From assembly GCA_963835465.1 (NCBI GenBank), contig CAWIFR010000002.1, positions 310,001 to 374,000 on the forward strand: 64,000 nt of DNA. The letters are read 5' to 3'. The DNA comes from Bog-756 sp963835465. Lineage in GTDB: Bacteria > Actinomycetota > Acidimicrobiia > Acidimicrobiales > RAAP-2. The position numbers and the translations under genes are program-made. The notes beneath the pieces were generated by a model that saw only the letters and a program-made list of their open reading frames with translations, ran no database searches and was not told the DNA's origin. Positions 16,900-25,416 of the stretch are shown here, one piece after another. The stretch's first letter is position 1; each line of letters begins with the position of its first letter.

Positions 16900-18156
16900 C
16901 TACACGGCCTCGCTGTCGTGGCGGTACACCTGACCGCCCTTCATCACGAACCTCACGTCTTCGGTGACGCCGATATCGGCCAGCGGATCCCCAGGCACGG
17001 CGATGATGTCGGCCAACAGCCCGGCCTCGAGGCGGCCCCGGTCGTCAACGTCGATGAGTTCGGCGGCCACCGTGGTTGCCGCCCGAATGGCCTGGAGCGG
17101 GGTCATGCCCCGATCGACCAGGGCCACGAGCTCTTTGGCGTTCTTCCCGTGGGGGATGGCCGGCGCGTCTGTCCCGCAGGCGATCCTGGCCCCGCGCGCA
17201 ATGGCCTTGCTGATCGTCTGCTTGGCCCGGGGGAACACCTCGGCCGCCTTGGCCTGCAGCTCGGGAGGAGCATGGGACACGTCCATCCCGTCGGCCAGGT
17301 AGGTCGTCGGCACGAGGAACCGCTCCAACTCGATGAAGCGGTCGAGGGTCTCGTCGCTCATCAGCGATCCGTGCTCGATGCAGTCGATCCCGGCCTCCAG
17401 CGCGGCCCGGATCCCGTCGTCGCCGTGGGCGTGGGCGGCCACTCTGAGGCCAGCCCGGTGGGCCTCGTCGACGATGGCCCGTAGCTCCTCGTCGGAGTAC
17501 TGCTGGGCGCCCGCCGGCCCGGTGTGGGACATCACCCCACCTGAGGCGCACACCTTGATGAGCTTGGCTCCGTACTTGATCTGGTAACGGACGGCCTTGC
17601 GCACCTCACTGATGCCGTTGGCGATGCCCTCCTCGACCGTCAGGGGCATGATGTGGGGGGCGAGGGCCTGGAACATGGTGGGGTCGAGGTGGCCCCCGGT
17701 CGGGGTGATGGCATGGCCGGCGGGGATGATACGCGGCCCTTCGAACCAGCCGAAGTCGATGGCCCTCATCAGCGCCACGTCCAAGAGCAGTCCTCCGGTC
17801 TGGATGAACAGGCCGAGGTTGCGTACGGTCGTGAAGCCGGCTCGGAGGGTCCGTCGGGCATTGGCCACGGACCGCAGGGTGCGGAGGGCCGGATCGTCCT
17901 GGACCGCGTTGAGCGGGCTGCGATGGTCGGGTCCGCCCAGCAGCAGGTTGACCTCCATGTCCATGAGCCCGGGGATGAGGGTCAGGTCGCCGACGTCGAC
18001 CTCGACCGCATCGTCGGGCATCGAGCTCGGAGCCACTTCGAGGATGCGCTCCCCTCCGATGAGAAGGCTGCCGGGGGACAGCAGCTCACCGGTCACCACG
18101 TCGAGCATGCGTGCGCTGCGCAGGTGGATGTGCTCCGGGGTGCGAGGACGGGCCAT
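16900..18156 (-). CDS. Metal-dependent amidohydrolase with altered HxH motif
   Basis: A 418-residue amidohydrolase-superfamily protein (imidazolonepropionase/Xaa-Pro dipeptidase-like subgroup). It has the composite beta-domain plus TIM barrel, the metal-bridging lysine segment AKLIKVCASGG, histidines in AAHAHGDDG and CIEHGSL, and the terminal aspartate in ACGTDAPA. The first strand, however, reads PGLMDMEVNLLLGG: the two metal-binding histidines of the usual DxHxH are Glu and Asn. Start MARPRTPEH at 18156 follows AAGGAGAG. It is divergent from the crotonase at 18282. It could still bind one metal and hydrolyse an amide or lactone-like bond; substrate unknown. Confidence 0.85.
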   Translation of the reverse strand: MARPRTPEHIHLRSARMLDVVTGELLSPGSLLIGGERILEVAPSSMPDDAVEVDVGDLTLIPGLMDMEVNLLLGGPDHRSPLNAVQDDPALRTLRSVANARRTLRAGFTTVRNLGLFIQTGGLLLDVALMRAIDFGWFEGPRIIPAGHAITPTGGHLDPTMFQALAPHIMPLTVEEGIANGISEVRKAVRYQIKYGAKLIKVCASGGVMSHTGPAGAQQYSDEELRAIVDEAHRAGLRVAAHAHGDDGIRAALEAGIDCIEHGSLMSDETLDRFIELERFLVPTTYLADGMDVSHAPPELQAKAAEVFPRAKQTISKAIARGARIACGTDAPAIPHGKNAKELVALVDRGMTPLQAIRAATTVAAELIDVDDRGRLEAGLLADIIAVPGDPLADIGVTEDVRFVMKGGQVYRHDSEAV

Positions 18157-18209
18157 CGGGTGCTCTCCTTGGTGGGCGAAAGTGGAATTGTCACAAAAGC
18201 AATACAGCA

Positions 18210-18238
18210 TTGCCTAATTTCAAGAGTTCACCTATCGT
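18210..18238 (+). promoter_or_regulatory. Promoter of crotonase gene within divergent region
   Basis: TTGCCT (18210-18215) and TATCGT (18233-18238) are 17 bases apart and point to the gene at 18282. On the opposite strand the sequence GCAATGCTGTATT, toward the amidohydrolase, overlaps the same bases; AGCATTGC in this region is identical to part of the 36-bp element at 5.7 kb, suggesting related control. Confidence 0.5.
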
Positions 18239-18281
18239 AGCAATCCGTTGCGTCCCGTTCCCGGGGCGGGGGGAAGGTGAG

Positions 18282-19061
18282 ATGGCAGACGAACTCGGTA
18301 CGTCGATGCTCCGACTCGAGCGAGCCGGGCCCATCGCCTGGTGCGTCATCGACCGACCGGAAGCCCGGAATGCCCTCACCCCGGCCATGTACTACGGGGT
18401 CAAGCGGGCGGTGCACCTCGTCAACCACGACCCTGATCTCGCGGCGCTGATCATCACCGGCACCGGCGACGTCTTCGCTCCGGGGGGTGATCTCGGCGGC
18501 CGGTCCGAGGCCGGGGAGGCGGTCCCCGACTACGTCGGACAGGACATCCTCCCCTTTCTGGCCATCCGGGACAGCCGGGCCCCGGTCATCGCCGCGGTCA
18601 ACGGGATCTGCCAGGCCGGTGGCCTCCTCATCGCCATGATGGCCGACATCGCCGTGGCCAGCGACCGGGCCACCTTCCGAGTGCCGGAGCTGCTGCGGGG
18701 CATCCCCGATGCCACCTACGCCGCCGCCCTGCCGGCTCACGTGGGCCTGGCCGTGGCGAGGGACCTCCTGCTGTCGGCCCGCCGGTTCGATGCGGCCGAG
18801 GCGCAGCGCCTCGGGGTCATCTCGCGTGTGGTCCCTCACGAGCAACTACGAGCGGCCGCCGCAGAGGCAGCCCACCAGGTGCTCCAGACCGCCCCCGACG
18901 CGCGGGTGCACGTCAAGCGGATGCTCAACCAGCGCTACGGCGACATCGACTACCAGACCATGTTCTGGTCCCTCGACCACTCCGACGAGCCGCGGGAGGG
19001 CATGCGGGCGTTCATGGAGAAGAGGTCTCCCAATTGGGTTCCCCCGGAGCCGAACCCGTAG
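18282..19061 (+). CDS. Enoyl-CoA hydratase/isomerase-family (crotonase) protein
   Basis: A 259-residue crotonase-fold protein. The oxyanion-hole regions are visible (FAPGGDLGG; NGICQAGGLLIAMMADIAVAS), and RVPELLRG retains the second of the two hydratase glutamates, while the first (normally in GGGxE) is leucine. It could thus be an isomerase, a hydrolase or a hydratase with altered mechanism. Start ATG at 18282 (MADELGTSML) is preceded by GGGGGAAGGTGAG. It leads a rightward series with the CoA transferase at 19244 and SDR at 20492. Confidence 0.85.
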   Translation: MADELGTSMLRLERAGPIAWCVIDRPEARNALTPAMYYGVKRAVHLVNHDPDLAALIITGTGDVFAPGGDLGGRSEAGEAVPDYVGQDILPFLAIRDSRAPVIAAVNGICQAGGLLIAMMADIAVASDRATFRVPELLRGIPDATYAAALPAHVGLAVARDLLLSARRFDAAEAQRLGVISRVVPHEQLRAAAAEAAHQVLQTAPDARVHVKRMLNQRYGDIDYQTMFWSLDHSDEPREGMRAFMEKRSPNWVPPEPNP

Positions 19062-19095
19062 GCTCCATCACGGTTGGACGCGTGGGGCGATCGGG

Positions 19096-19125
19096 TTGAG
19101 AATGGCAGTTTCTTCAGGCTAGAGT
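19096..19125 (+). promoter_or_regulatory. Promoter upstream of CoA-transferase gene
   Basis: TTGAGA (19096-19101) and TAGAGT (19120-19125) are separated by 18 bases, a good vegetative-type promoter about 120 bases ahead of the GTG at 19244. The leader between them holds no recognisable structure. Confidence 0.5.
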
Positions 19126-19243
19126 CATCATTGCCGCTGCACGGTTGTCTGGCTCTGTCTGTCGGGCGTGCTGGTTTCGGCAGCAGTTCGGGAGCGCGCG
19201 GCTCGGCCGTGCCCACCGTGCGGACGATCGTCGGAGGTGGAGT

Positions 19244-20461
19244 GTGACCGCAGTACTGCAGGGCGTCCGGATCCTCGAGGTGGCCGAGCACACCTTCGTC
19301 CCCGCGGCCTCCGCGCTGCTGTCTGACTGGGGCGCCGAGGTCATCAAGATCGAGCACGTGGAGCGGGGCGACGCCATGCGCGGCCTGGCCTCCTCGGGTC
19401 TGGCCATCGTCCCCAACGACGTCCACGCCCTCTTGGAGCACTCCAACCGGGGGAAGAAGAGCCTGGGCCTCGACCTGACCTCGCCCGACGGTCTCGAGAT
19501 CCTCTACAAGCTGGCCGCCACCTGTGACGTGTTCCTCACCAACAAGCTGCCCACCGTGCGGCAGAAGCTGCAGATCGGGGTGGAGGAGATTCGCGCCCAC
19601 AACCCGGACATCATCTACGTCCGGGGTACGGGCCAGGGGGAACGTGGACCGGACGCCGACAAGGGCTCCTACGACGCACTGGCCTTCTGGGCCCGGTCCG
19701 GGGTGGCCATCGGGGCCAAGCGGCCCGAGTACGACCTGATGCCGGTGCCACCGGCTCCGGGGTTCGGGGACTCGATCGGGGCCATGACCATCGCCGGTGG
19801 AATCATGGGAGCCCTCTTCCATCGAGAGAAGAGTGGTGAGGCCACCGTCGTCGACGTCTCGTTGCTGGGCGTGGGCATGTGGGCGATGGGGCAGGCCATG
19901 GCCCTCTCCCTCGTGCTGGACACGCCCTGGACCCCGCCGCCGGCCGACCGCATCGGCTCCAACCCGCTGTCGCGGAACTACGAGACCAAAGACGGCCGGA
20001 CCCTGGCCTTCACGTGCCTGCAGCCGGCCAAGTACTGGCCGCCGATGTGCGAGGCGGTGGGCCGACCCGAGTTGGCCACCGACCCTCTCTTCGCCGACTA
20101 CCAGTCGCTCATGGCCAACAGCGCCGCCGCCGTCGAGATCCTGACCGAGGTGTTTGCCTCGGCCACCCTGGCCGAGTGGCGGGAGCGGCTCGACTCGTTC
20201 AGCGGACAGTGGGCCGTAGTCCAGGACACGCTGGAGGCGGCCGCCGACCCCCAGTCGGTGGCCAACGGCTACATCCAGGACTGCCAGACGGCCACGGGCA
20301 CGCCCTTTCAGCTGGTGGCGGCGCCGGTCCAGTTCGACGAGGAGCCCGCCGCACCCGGGCGGGCCCCGGAGTTCAACGAGCACGGGGATCGGATCCTGGC
20401 CGACATCGGCCTCGACGAAGATGCCATCATCGACCTGAAGATCCGTGGGGTCGTAGCGTAA
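19244..20461 (+). CDS. CaiB/BaiF-type (family III) CoA transferase
   Basis: A 405-residue family III CoA transferase, which moves CoA from one carboxylate (often succinate or a free acid of the pathway) to another via mixed anhydride intermediates on a catalytic aspartate. Diagnostic parts: LEVAEHTFVPAASALLSDWGAEVIKIEH at the N-terminus (shown in full family form), HSNRGKKSLGLDL, and GSYDALAFWARSG containing the candidate catalytic Asp. The start is GTG at 19244 (VTAVLQGVRIL) after GGAGGTGGA. A second CaiB-type protein is at 25413; their presence suggests CoA recycling or racemase-like steps in the same catabolic route. Confidence 0.92.
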   Translation: MTAVLQGVRILEVAEHTFVPAASALLSDWGAEVIKIEHVERGDAMRGLASSGLAIVPNDVHALLEHSNRGKKSLGLDLTSPDGLEILYKLAATCDVFLTNKLPTVRQKLQIGVEEIRAHNPDIIYVRGTGQGERGPDADKGSYDALAFWARSGVAIGAKRPEYDLMPVPPAPGFGDSIGAMTIAGGIMGALFHREKSGEATVVDVSLLGVGMWAMGQAMALSLVLDTPWTPPPADRIGSNPLSRNYETKDGRTLAFTCLQPAKYWPPMCEAVGRPELATDPLFADYQSLMANSAAAVEILTEVFASATLAEWRERLDSFSGQWAVVQDTLEAAADPQSVANGYIQDCQTATGTPFQLVAAPVQFDEEPAAPGRAPEFNEHGDRILADIGLDEDAIIDLKIRGVVA

Positions 20462-20491
20462 GGGCTTCGACCACTAGACAGGAGAAGCCGC

Positions 20492-21316
20492 ATGTCGCTC
20501 TTTGATGCCTTCCGCTACGACGGGAAGCGGGTGCTCGTAGTGGGCGGGGCCACCGGCATGGGAGCCGCCGCCGCCGAGCTGGCCCGTGACGCCGGGGCCG
20601 AAGTGGTGGTCATGGACGTCGCCGAGATCACCCTGGCCGGCATCAAGCCCATCCACGTCGATCTGGCCGAACGATCGTCGATCGACGCGGCCATTGCCGA
20701 GTGCGGCGGTCCGGTGGACGTCCTGCTGGCCTGCGCCGGGGTGGCCGACGGCACGCCGGGCATCGAGCGGATCAACTTCATCGGCCACCGGCACCTCATC
20801 GACACACTGATCGCCGGCGGCATGCTCGGCCGGGGTTCGGCCATCGGGATGATCTCGTCGGCGGCCGGCCTGGGCTGGGAGGCCAACCTGCCCGAACTCC
20901 AGGAGTTCCTGGCCACCCCGGACTTCGACAGCGGCGTGGCCTGGGTCGAAGCCCACGGCAAGGCGGACTACATGTCGACCAAGCAGGCCATGTGCGCGTA
21001 TGTGGCCAGCCGGGCGTTTCCGCTGCTGCAGAAGGGCATCCGGATCAACGCCATCTGCCCGGGTCCCACCGACACGCCGTTGGCCCGGGCCAACGCCGAG
21101 ATGTGGTTGGGCTTCGGCTCCGACTACCGCCAGGAGTTGGGGATCGAGGTCTCCACCCCCCTGCACCAGGCCTATCCGCTGGTCTTCCTGTGCAGCGACG
21201 CGGCGACCGTCATCACCGGGATCACCCTGGTCACCGACGTCGGATATATGAGCTCGGGCATGACCGGCTCCTTCCCTGGGGCCACGGCCATCGCCAACAT
21301 GCTCCTCAACCGATGA
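20492..21316 (+). CDS. Short-chain dehydrogenase/reductase
   Basis: A 274-residue classical SDR. The Rossmann motif is VGGATGMGAAAA (residues ~17-28), the strand-4 motif is ACAGVADG and the catalytic pair is in YMSTK (Tyr-xxx-Lys), after a serine in SSAAGLGW. C-terminally ICPGPTDTP and ITGITLVTDVGY complete the family pattern. It begins 30 bases after the CoA transferase stop with GACAGGAG as ribosome-binding site, so it is likely in the same operon. Similar to bacterial 3-alpha/7-alpha-hydroxysteroid dehydrogenase-like SDRs in layout (the long insertion between Ser and Tyr), but the substrate is not known. Confidence 0.92.
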   Translation: MSLFDAFRYDGKRVLVVGGATGMGAAAAELARDAGAEVVVMDVAEITLAGIKPIHVDLAERSSIDAAIAECGGPVDVLLACAGVADGTPGIERINFIGHRHLIDTLIAGGMLGRGSAIGMISSAAGLGWEANLPELQEFLATPDFDSGVAWVEAHGKADYMSTKQAMCAYVASRAFPLLQKGIRINAICPGPTDTPLARANAEMWLGFGSDYRQELGIEVSTPLHQAYPLVFLCSDAATVITGITLVTDVGYMSSGMTGSFPGATAIANMLLNR

Positions 21317-21329
21317 GGGCTGCCCCTGG

Positions 21330-21351
21330 CGCTCCATTCCCCTCCTGGAGC
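21330..21351. terminator. Hairpin between convergent SDR genes
   Basis: GCTCCA and TGGAGC arms around a 9-base loop lie between the two convergent SDR genes. There is no U-tract, so termination would be weak or factor-dependent. Confidence 0.3.
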
Positions 21352-21373
21352 CGGAGGGCCCCCGGGATGTCGG

Positions 21374-22121
21374 TCAGACCGGCGGACGGGGAATGACGGC
21401 TACCGACGGCACATAGGCACTGGCCCCGCACCGCAGCACGTTGTCGACCACGCGGACCAGCTCATCGACCTCGATGAGCGACCCGCTCAGCAGGTTGCGT
21501 GCCTGCCAGATCGGATGGAACTCTGCGGCGAGGTCCCAATCCCACTCATTGGCGAACTCGGTGCCCGAGGGCCCTTCACCTCCGGCACAGTCGCCCACGA
21601 TGACGCGGGTGAAGCCTACGGCTGGGTGCTCGTTGCGCCACGCTTCGATCATGGTCTCGAGCGCCGCCTTGCTGGTGGCATAGGCCCCGAGGCCGTGCCA
21701 TGGAGGGGTGAAGGAGGCGCTGACCGAGGACAGGTAGGCGGCCACCCCGCGGGTCTTCGTGAGGTGGGGCACGGCTGCGGCGGTGATCAACGCCGCACCC
21801 ACCACGTTGGTGTTGAGCGTGTTCCGCCAGGTCTCCCCGCTGATGTCCACCAACCGGCCCAGGGGCCCCACCCCGGTGGCGTAGACGAGGGCGTCGATCC
21901 CGCCCAGTCCAGCCGCCGCCTCCTCGATGGCCGACGCGGCACGACTGGTCGTCGGTGACGTCGCAGACGATGGCCAACGAGCCGGGTCCGGCCTCCTTGG
22001 CCGCATCGACGAGGCGGTCCTGGCGCCGGGCCAGGAGGGCAACGGTGGCCCCCTGGCGTCCGAGGCCGACGGCCAGTGATCGGCCGAGACCACTCGAGGC
22101 ACCGACGACGACTGTATTCAT
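21374..22121 (-). CDS. Short-chain dehydrogenase/reductase (one frame break)
   Basis: An SDR of about 248 residues. The N-terminal part (MNTVVVGASSGLGRSLAVGL ... SLAIVCDVTDDQ) lies in one frame from 22121; near 21945 the frame shifts and the rest (SAIEEAAAGLGGIDALVYATGVG, YLSSVSASFTPPW, YATSKAALE) continues to 21374. Cofactor glycines, Ser and YxxxK are all present once the two parts are joined, so a single missing or extra base explains it. It converges on the SDR at 20492 and lies downstream of, but oriented like, the P450. The close spacing (61 bases) suggests co-transcription with the P450. Confidence 0.82.
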
Positions 22122-22182
22122 GATGGGGACGTCCTCTCTTACCGGCGACTGCTCAACTTAGGCCCTGAGGCCCCCGAACGAC

Positions 22183-23400
22183 TCAGGGGGTGACCACCGG
22201 CAGCTTGTCCCACCCGCGGACGGTCGATGTCCGGGTCTGCACGGCGTTGTCCCAGTCGACCTCCCAGGTCGGGAACCGTTGCAGCACCTCGTCCAGGGCG
22301 ATGCGACCTTCCAGCCGGGCGAGCGCCGAGCCGAGGCAGAAGTGGATGCCGTACCCGAAGGCGAGATGGTGGTCGATCGTGCGATGGATGTCGAAGCGGT
22401 CGGCATCGGGGAAGTGGCGATCGTCGCGGTTGCCCGATGCCGTCAGGAGCAGGAGGGTGCTCCCGGCCGGGACGGTGACCCCGTGGTGCTCGACGTCCTT
22501 GGTCACGTAGCGGGCCTGCACCGGTGAGGGCGACTCGTAGCGCAGCAGCTCCTCGATGGCGTTGGGCACGAGGGAGCGGTCCTCCGCCAGTTGCCGGCGC
22601 TGGTCGGGATTCTCGGCCAGCACCTTGCCGGTCCAACCGATGAGGCGAGCCGTGGTCTCGTTGCCGGCCGCGGCGATCAGATTGACGTAGCCGAGCACCT
22701 CCTCACGGGTGAGCCGGCGCACGACCCCGTGCTCATCCTCGAACTCGGCCTGCAACAGGTCGGTCATCAGGTCGTCCGAGGGATGTGAGGCCCTCCAGTC
22801 GATGTACTCGGCGAATCCCTCGGCGGCGTTGAGCCCTTCGCCGAACGCCTTGTCGAAGTCGGGCATGCCGCTCTCGGTGAGGCGCAGCCCCTCGTCGATC
22901 CGATCCCGGATGGCCTCCTGGTCGGCCTCGGGGATGCCCAGCAGCATGCCGATCGTGCGCATGGGCATCTGGGCGCCGAGGTCCTCGATGAAGTCGAATC
23001 CACCCGTGCCCACCAGGGGGTCGAGGCTACGGGCGCAGAAGCCCCGGATCTTGGGCTCGAGGTCGTTGATGTTGCGGGGGGTGAACACCCGGGACAGGAG
23101 GCGGCGATGGATGTTGTGCGAGGGGGGGTCCTCGAAGATGATGGACCCGGGCGGCAGCTCCACATCGGCCTTGATGATCTCCAGCAACGTCCCCTTGCTG
23201 GAGATGTAGGTCTCCCACTCCTTGGAGCACCGATCGACGTCGTCGAACCGGCTCAGGGCGTAGAAGTCGTAGCGCTCGTTGTAGTAGGTGGGCTGCTCGT
23301 CGCGCAGCCGCCGCCAGACTGGGTACGGGTCCGTGTCGATCTCGAAGTCGTACGGGTCGTAGTAGATGTCGGATTCCATCGTGGTCATCGCTGTCCCCAT
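22183..23400 (-). CDS. Cytochrome P450
   Basis: A 405-residue bacterial class I P450. The I-helix oxygen-activation motif is AAAGNETTARL, the ExxR motif EELLR-YES, and the haem cysteine lies in FGYGIHFCLGSALARLE. N-terminal ESDIYYDPYDFEIDTDPY is typical of actinobacterial P450s of the CYP125/CYP142-like broad group, although I cannot assign a family. I choose the ATG at 23400 (MGTAMTTMES); ATGs at 23388 and 23379 are equally possible because none has a strong ribosome-binding site. No ferredoxin gene is adjacent. The promoter overlaps copy 2 of the 36-bp element. It likely oxidises a hydrophobic substrate at the start of the pathway. Confidence 0.92.
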   Translation of the reverse strand: MGTAMTTMESDIYYDPYDFEIDTDPYPVWRRLRDEQPTYYNERYDFYALSRFDDVDRCSKEWETYISSKGTLLEIIKADVELPPGSIIFEDPPSHNIHRRLLSRVFTPRNINDLEPKIRGFCARSLDPLVGTGGFDFIEDLGAQMPMRTIGMLLGIPEADQEAIRDRIDEGLRLTESGMPDFDKAFGEGLNAAEGFAEYIDWRASHPSDDLMTDLLQAEFEDEHGVVRRLTREEVLGYVNLIAAAGNETTARLIGWTGKVLAENPDQRRQLAEDRSLVPNAIEELLRYESPSPVQARYVTKDVEHHGVTVPAGSTLLLLTASGNRDDRHFPDADRFDIHRTIDHHLAFGYGIHFCLGSALARLEGRIALDEVLQRFPTWEVDWDNAVQTRTSTVRGWDKLPVVTP

Positions 23401-23817
23401 CGCTGTCCGTCGGTCGTCGGAGCAGAGCGCTCCGACCGCCCCCGAGTCCGTACGCACCGTGCCGGTGGTGCGTGGCGCGCCGACTGTAGACCAGCCGACA
23501 AAACCAGCATGGCACAGAAAAAAGAAGGTCGTTCTCGGTTGGCGACCCAACCCCGGGACGTAACCAGGCCGGCCCGCGGCTACTCGAAGCAGATTCCCCC
23601 CTGACCTGGGAGGATTCGATCCGGCTCCTACGGGCTCCTGGGGAACCGGATCGATCTGGCGGTGGCGGAGCCCCTCAAAAAACGGTACTCTCCTCGCTAC
23701 GCAGGACCATTCTCATCCGATGCGAGACGACGGAAGTGGAGTCATGTCGAGGCGAGCGCCGAGCACCCTCCGGTTCGATCAGGACGACCAGAAGCAGACC
23801 GACGGGACAGGCGCCCG
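23401..23817. promoter_or_regulatory. 417-bp divergent intergenic region
   Basis: Between the P450 and the ligase no credible gene is visible. It holds copy 2 of the 36-bp element (23501-23536), and a possible plus-strand -10, TACTCT at 23686-23691, within GGTACTCTC, which resembles the -10 surroundings of the two TetR paralogues (GGTACGCTCTC, GGTACCCTTTC). That would give the ligase mRNA a leader of about 120 bases; no stable structure stands out in it. Confidence 0.45.
23501..23536 (-). promoter_or_regulatory. Copy 2 of the shared 36-bp promoter/operator element
   Basis: Aligned without gaps to 5702-5737 it is identical at 29 of 36 bases, including the A-tract, AAGAAG and GTTCTC. On the minus strand the equivalent of the -10 is TGGTTT preceded by TGC. 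It lies about 100 bases upstream of the P450 start. Conservation across two unrelated gene pairs implies a common regulator. Confidence 0.5.
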
Positions 23818-25416
23818 ATGAACCAGCCGGACGGCGGGACGCGGGCCACCATCCCGGCCATCACGGCGGCGGCCGTCGCTCGGTTCGGCGACCGCAGCGC
23901 CATCGAGGACGGGGATACCCGGCTCACGTACGCCGAGTTGGCCGACAGGGCCCGAACCTTCGCCGCTGCCCTGGTGGCGTCGGGCGTCGAACCTGGCGAC
24001 CGGGTGGCCGTGTGGGCCTTCAACTGCGCCGAGTGGGTGGTGGCCCTGCTCGGGCTGTCCCAGGCCGGCGCGGTCCTCGTGCCGATCAACACCCGGTTCA
24101 AGGGAGGCGAGGCCGCCGACATCCTGGCCCGAAGCCGGGCCCGCCTCCTCGTGACCGTCACCGACTTCCTCGGGACCGATTACGTGTCCATGCTGCGGGC
24201 CTCCCCAGGCGATCTCCCGGCACTCGACACCGTCGTCGTCGCCCATGGCCCGGTGCCCGAGGGGGCCGAGTCGTGGGCAGGGTTCATGGCCCGGGCCACG
24301 CCGGCGCACCGAACGGCGGCCGACCGGCGCGGCACCGAGATCGGTCCTGACGACCCTTCCGACATCCTGTTCACATCGGGGACGACCGGGGTGCCCAAGG
24401 GCGTGGTCATGACCCACGGACGGACGCTCCGAGTGGCCACTGACTGGGTGGCCATGACCGGACTCAGCGCCGAGGACCGCTACTTGATGGTCAACCCGTA
24501 CTTCCACATGTTCGGACTGAAGGCGGGGATCCTGGCTTGCTTGGCCAGCGGGGCCACCATGCTCCCCGAGCCGGTGTTCGACGTGGACCGGATCCTCGCA
24601 CGGGTCGATCGGGATCAGGTCACCGTGCTGCCCGGACCGCCAACCCTCTACCAGTCGATCCTGGACCACCCCGAGCGCGACCGGTACCGGCTGTCGACCC
24701 TGCGGGTGGCCGTCACCGGGGCGGCCGACATCCCTGTCGAACTGGTCCGCCGAGTCCTCAAGGAACTGCCCTTCACCACGGTGATCACCGGCTACGGGCT
24801 CACGGAAGCCGGCACGGCGGCGGCGACCTCCCGGGGGACGACGTCGAGACCATCGCCACCACGGTGGGTCGGCCCCGTCCGGGCTTCGAGCTCCGGATCG
24901 TGGGCGACGACGGCGACGTGCCGACCGGCGAGGCCGGCGAGGTGGTGCTCCGCGGGCGGGAGCGTGATGGCCGGCTACCTCGATGACCCCGAGGCCACCG
25001 AGCACACGCTGTCCTCCGACGGGTGGCTGCGTACCGGAGACATCGGCGTGATCGACGAGGCCGGCTGCCTGTCCATCGTCGGCCGGGTCAAGGACATGTT
25101 CATCGTCGGTGGGTTCAACGCCTACCCGGCGGAGATCGAGAACATTCTGCTGCGCCATCCGGACATCCGTCAGGCCGCGGTCATCGGCATCCCCGACGAG
25201 CGCCTGGGTGAGGTGGGGATGGCGTTTGTGGTGACCGGCTCGGGGACCGGCTCACCGGCGGACATCATCGAGTGGAGCCGGGGCCAGATGGCCAACTACA
25301 AGGCTCCCAGGGTGGTGGCCATCGTCGACGAGATCCCGGTCAATGCCACCGGCAAGGTCATGAAGGACACCTTGCGCCAGTTGGCTGCCGACCACCGCGC
25401 CGAGGCGACCGGGTGA
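23818..25416 (+). CDS. Acyl-CoA ligase (AMP-binding), two compensating frame breaks
   Basis: A 532-residue ANL ligase of the FadD3-like type. FTSGTTGVPKGVVMTHG, GYGLTEAGT, WLRTGDIGVIDEAG and NATGKVMKD are in frame. Between about 24835 and 24955 the main frame reads low-complexity Arg/Ser/Pro sequence, whereas the neighbouring frame gives the expected family sequence (PGDDVETIATTVGRPRPGFE, LRIVGDDGDVPTGEAGEVV). One lost and one gained base, about 120 bases apart, therefore scramble roughly 40 residues but leave the ends intact. I take the ATG at 23818 (MNQPDGGTRATIP). The stop overlaps the start of the CoA transferase at 25413. Confidence 0.87.
   Translation: MNQPDGGTRATIPAITAAAVARFGDRSAIEDGDTRLTYAELADRARTFAAALVASGVEPGDRVAVWAFNCAEWVVALLGLSQAGAVLVPINTRFKGGEAADILARSRARLLVTVTDFLGTDYVSMLRASPGDLPALDTVVVAHGPVPEGAESWAGFMARATPAHRTAADRRGTEIGPDDPSDILFTSGTTGVPKGVVMTHGRTLRVATDWVAMTGLSAEDRYLMVNPYFHMFGLKAGILACLASGATMLPEPVFDVDRILARVDRDQVTVLPGPPTLYQSILDHPERDRYRLSTLRVAVTGAADIPVELVRRVLKELPFTTVITGYGLTEAGTAAATSRGTTSRPSPPRWVGPVRASSSGSWATTATCRPARPARWCSAGGSVMAGYLDDPEATEHTLSSDGWLRTGDIGVIDEAGCLSIVGRVKDMFIVGGFNAYPAEIENILLRHPDIRQAAVIGIPDERLGEVGMAFVVTGSGTGSPADIIEWSRGQMANYKAPRVVAIVDEIPVNATGKVMKDTLRQLAADHRAEATG

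Noticed and set aside
23662..23817. An N-terminal extension of the ligase from a GTG at 23662
   Set aside because: The extra 52 residues are basic low-complexity sequence, cover the putative promoter and are absent from typical ligases.
24830..24960. An arginine/serine/proline-rich insertion domain in the ligase
   Set aside because: The neighbouring frame encodes the expected ligase sequence across the same stretch, showing two compensating indels.
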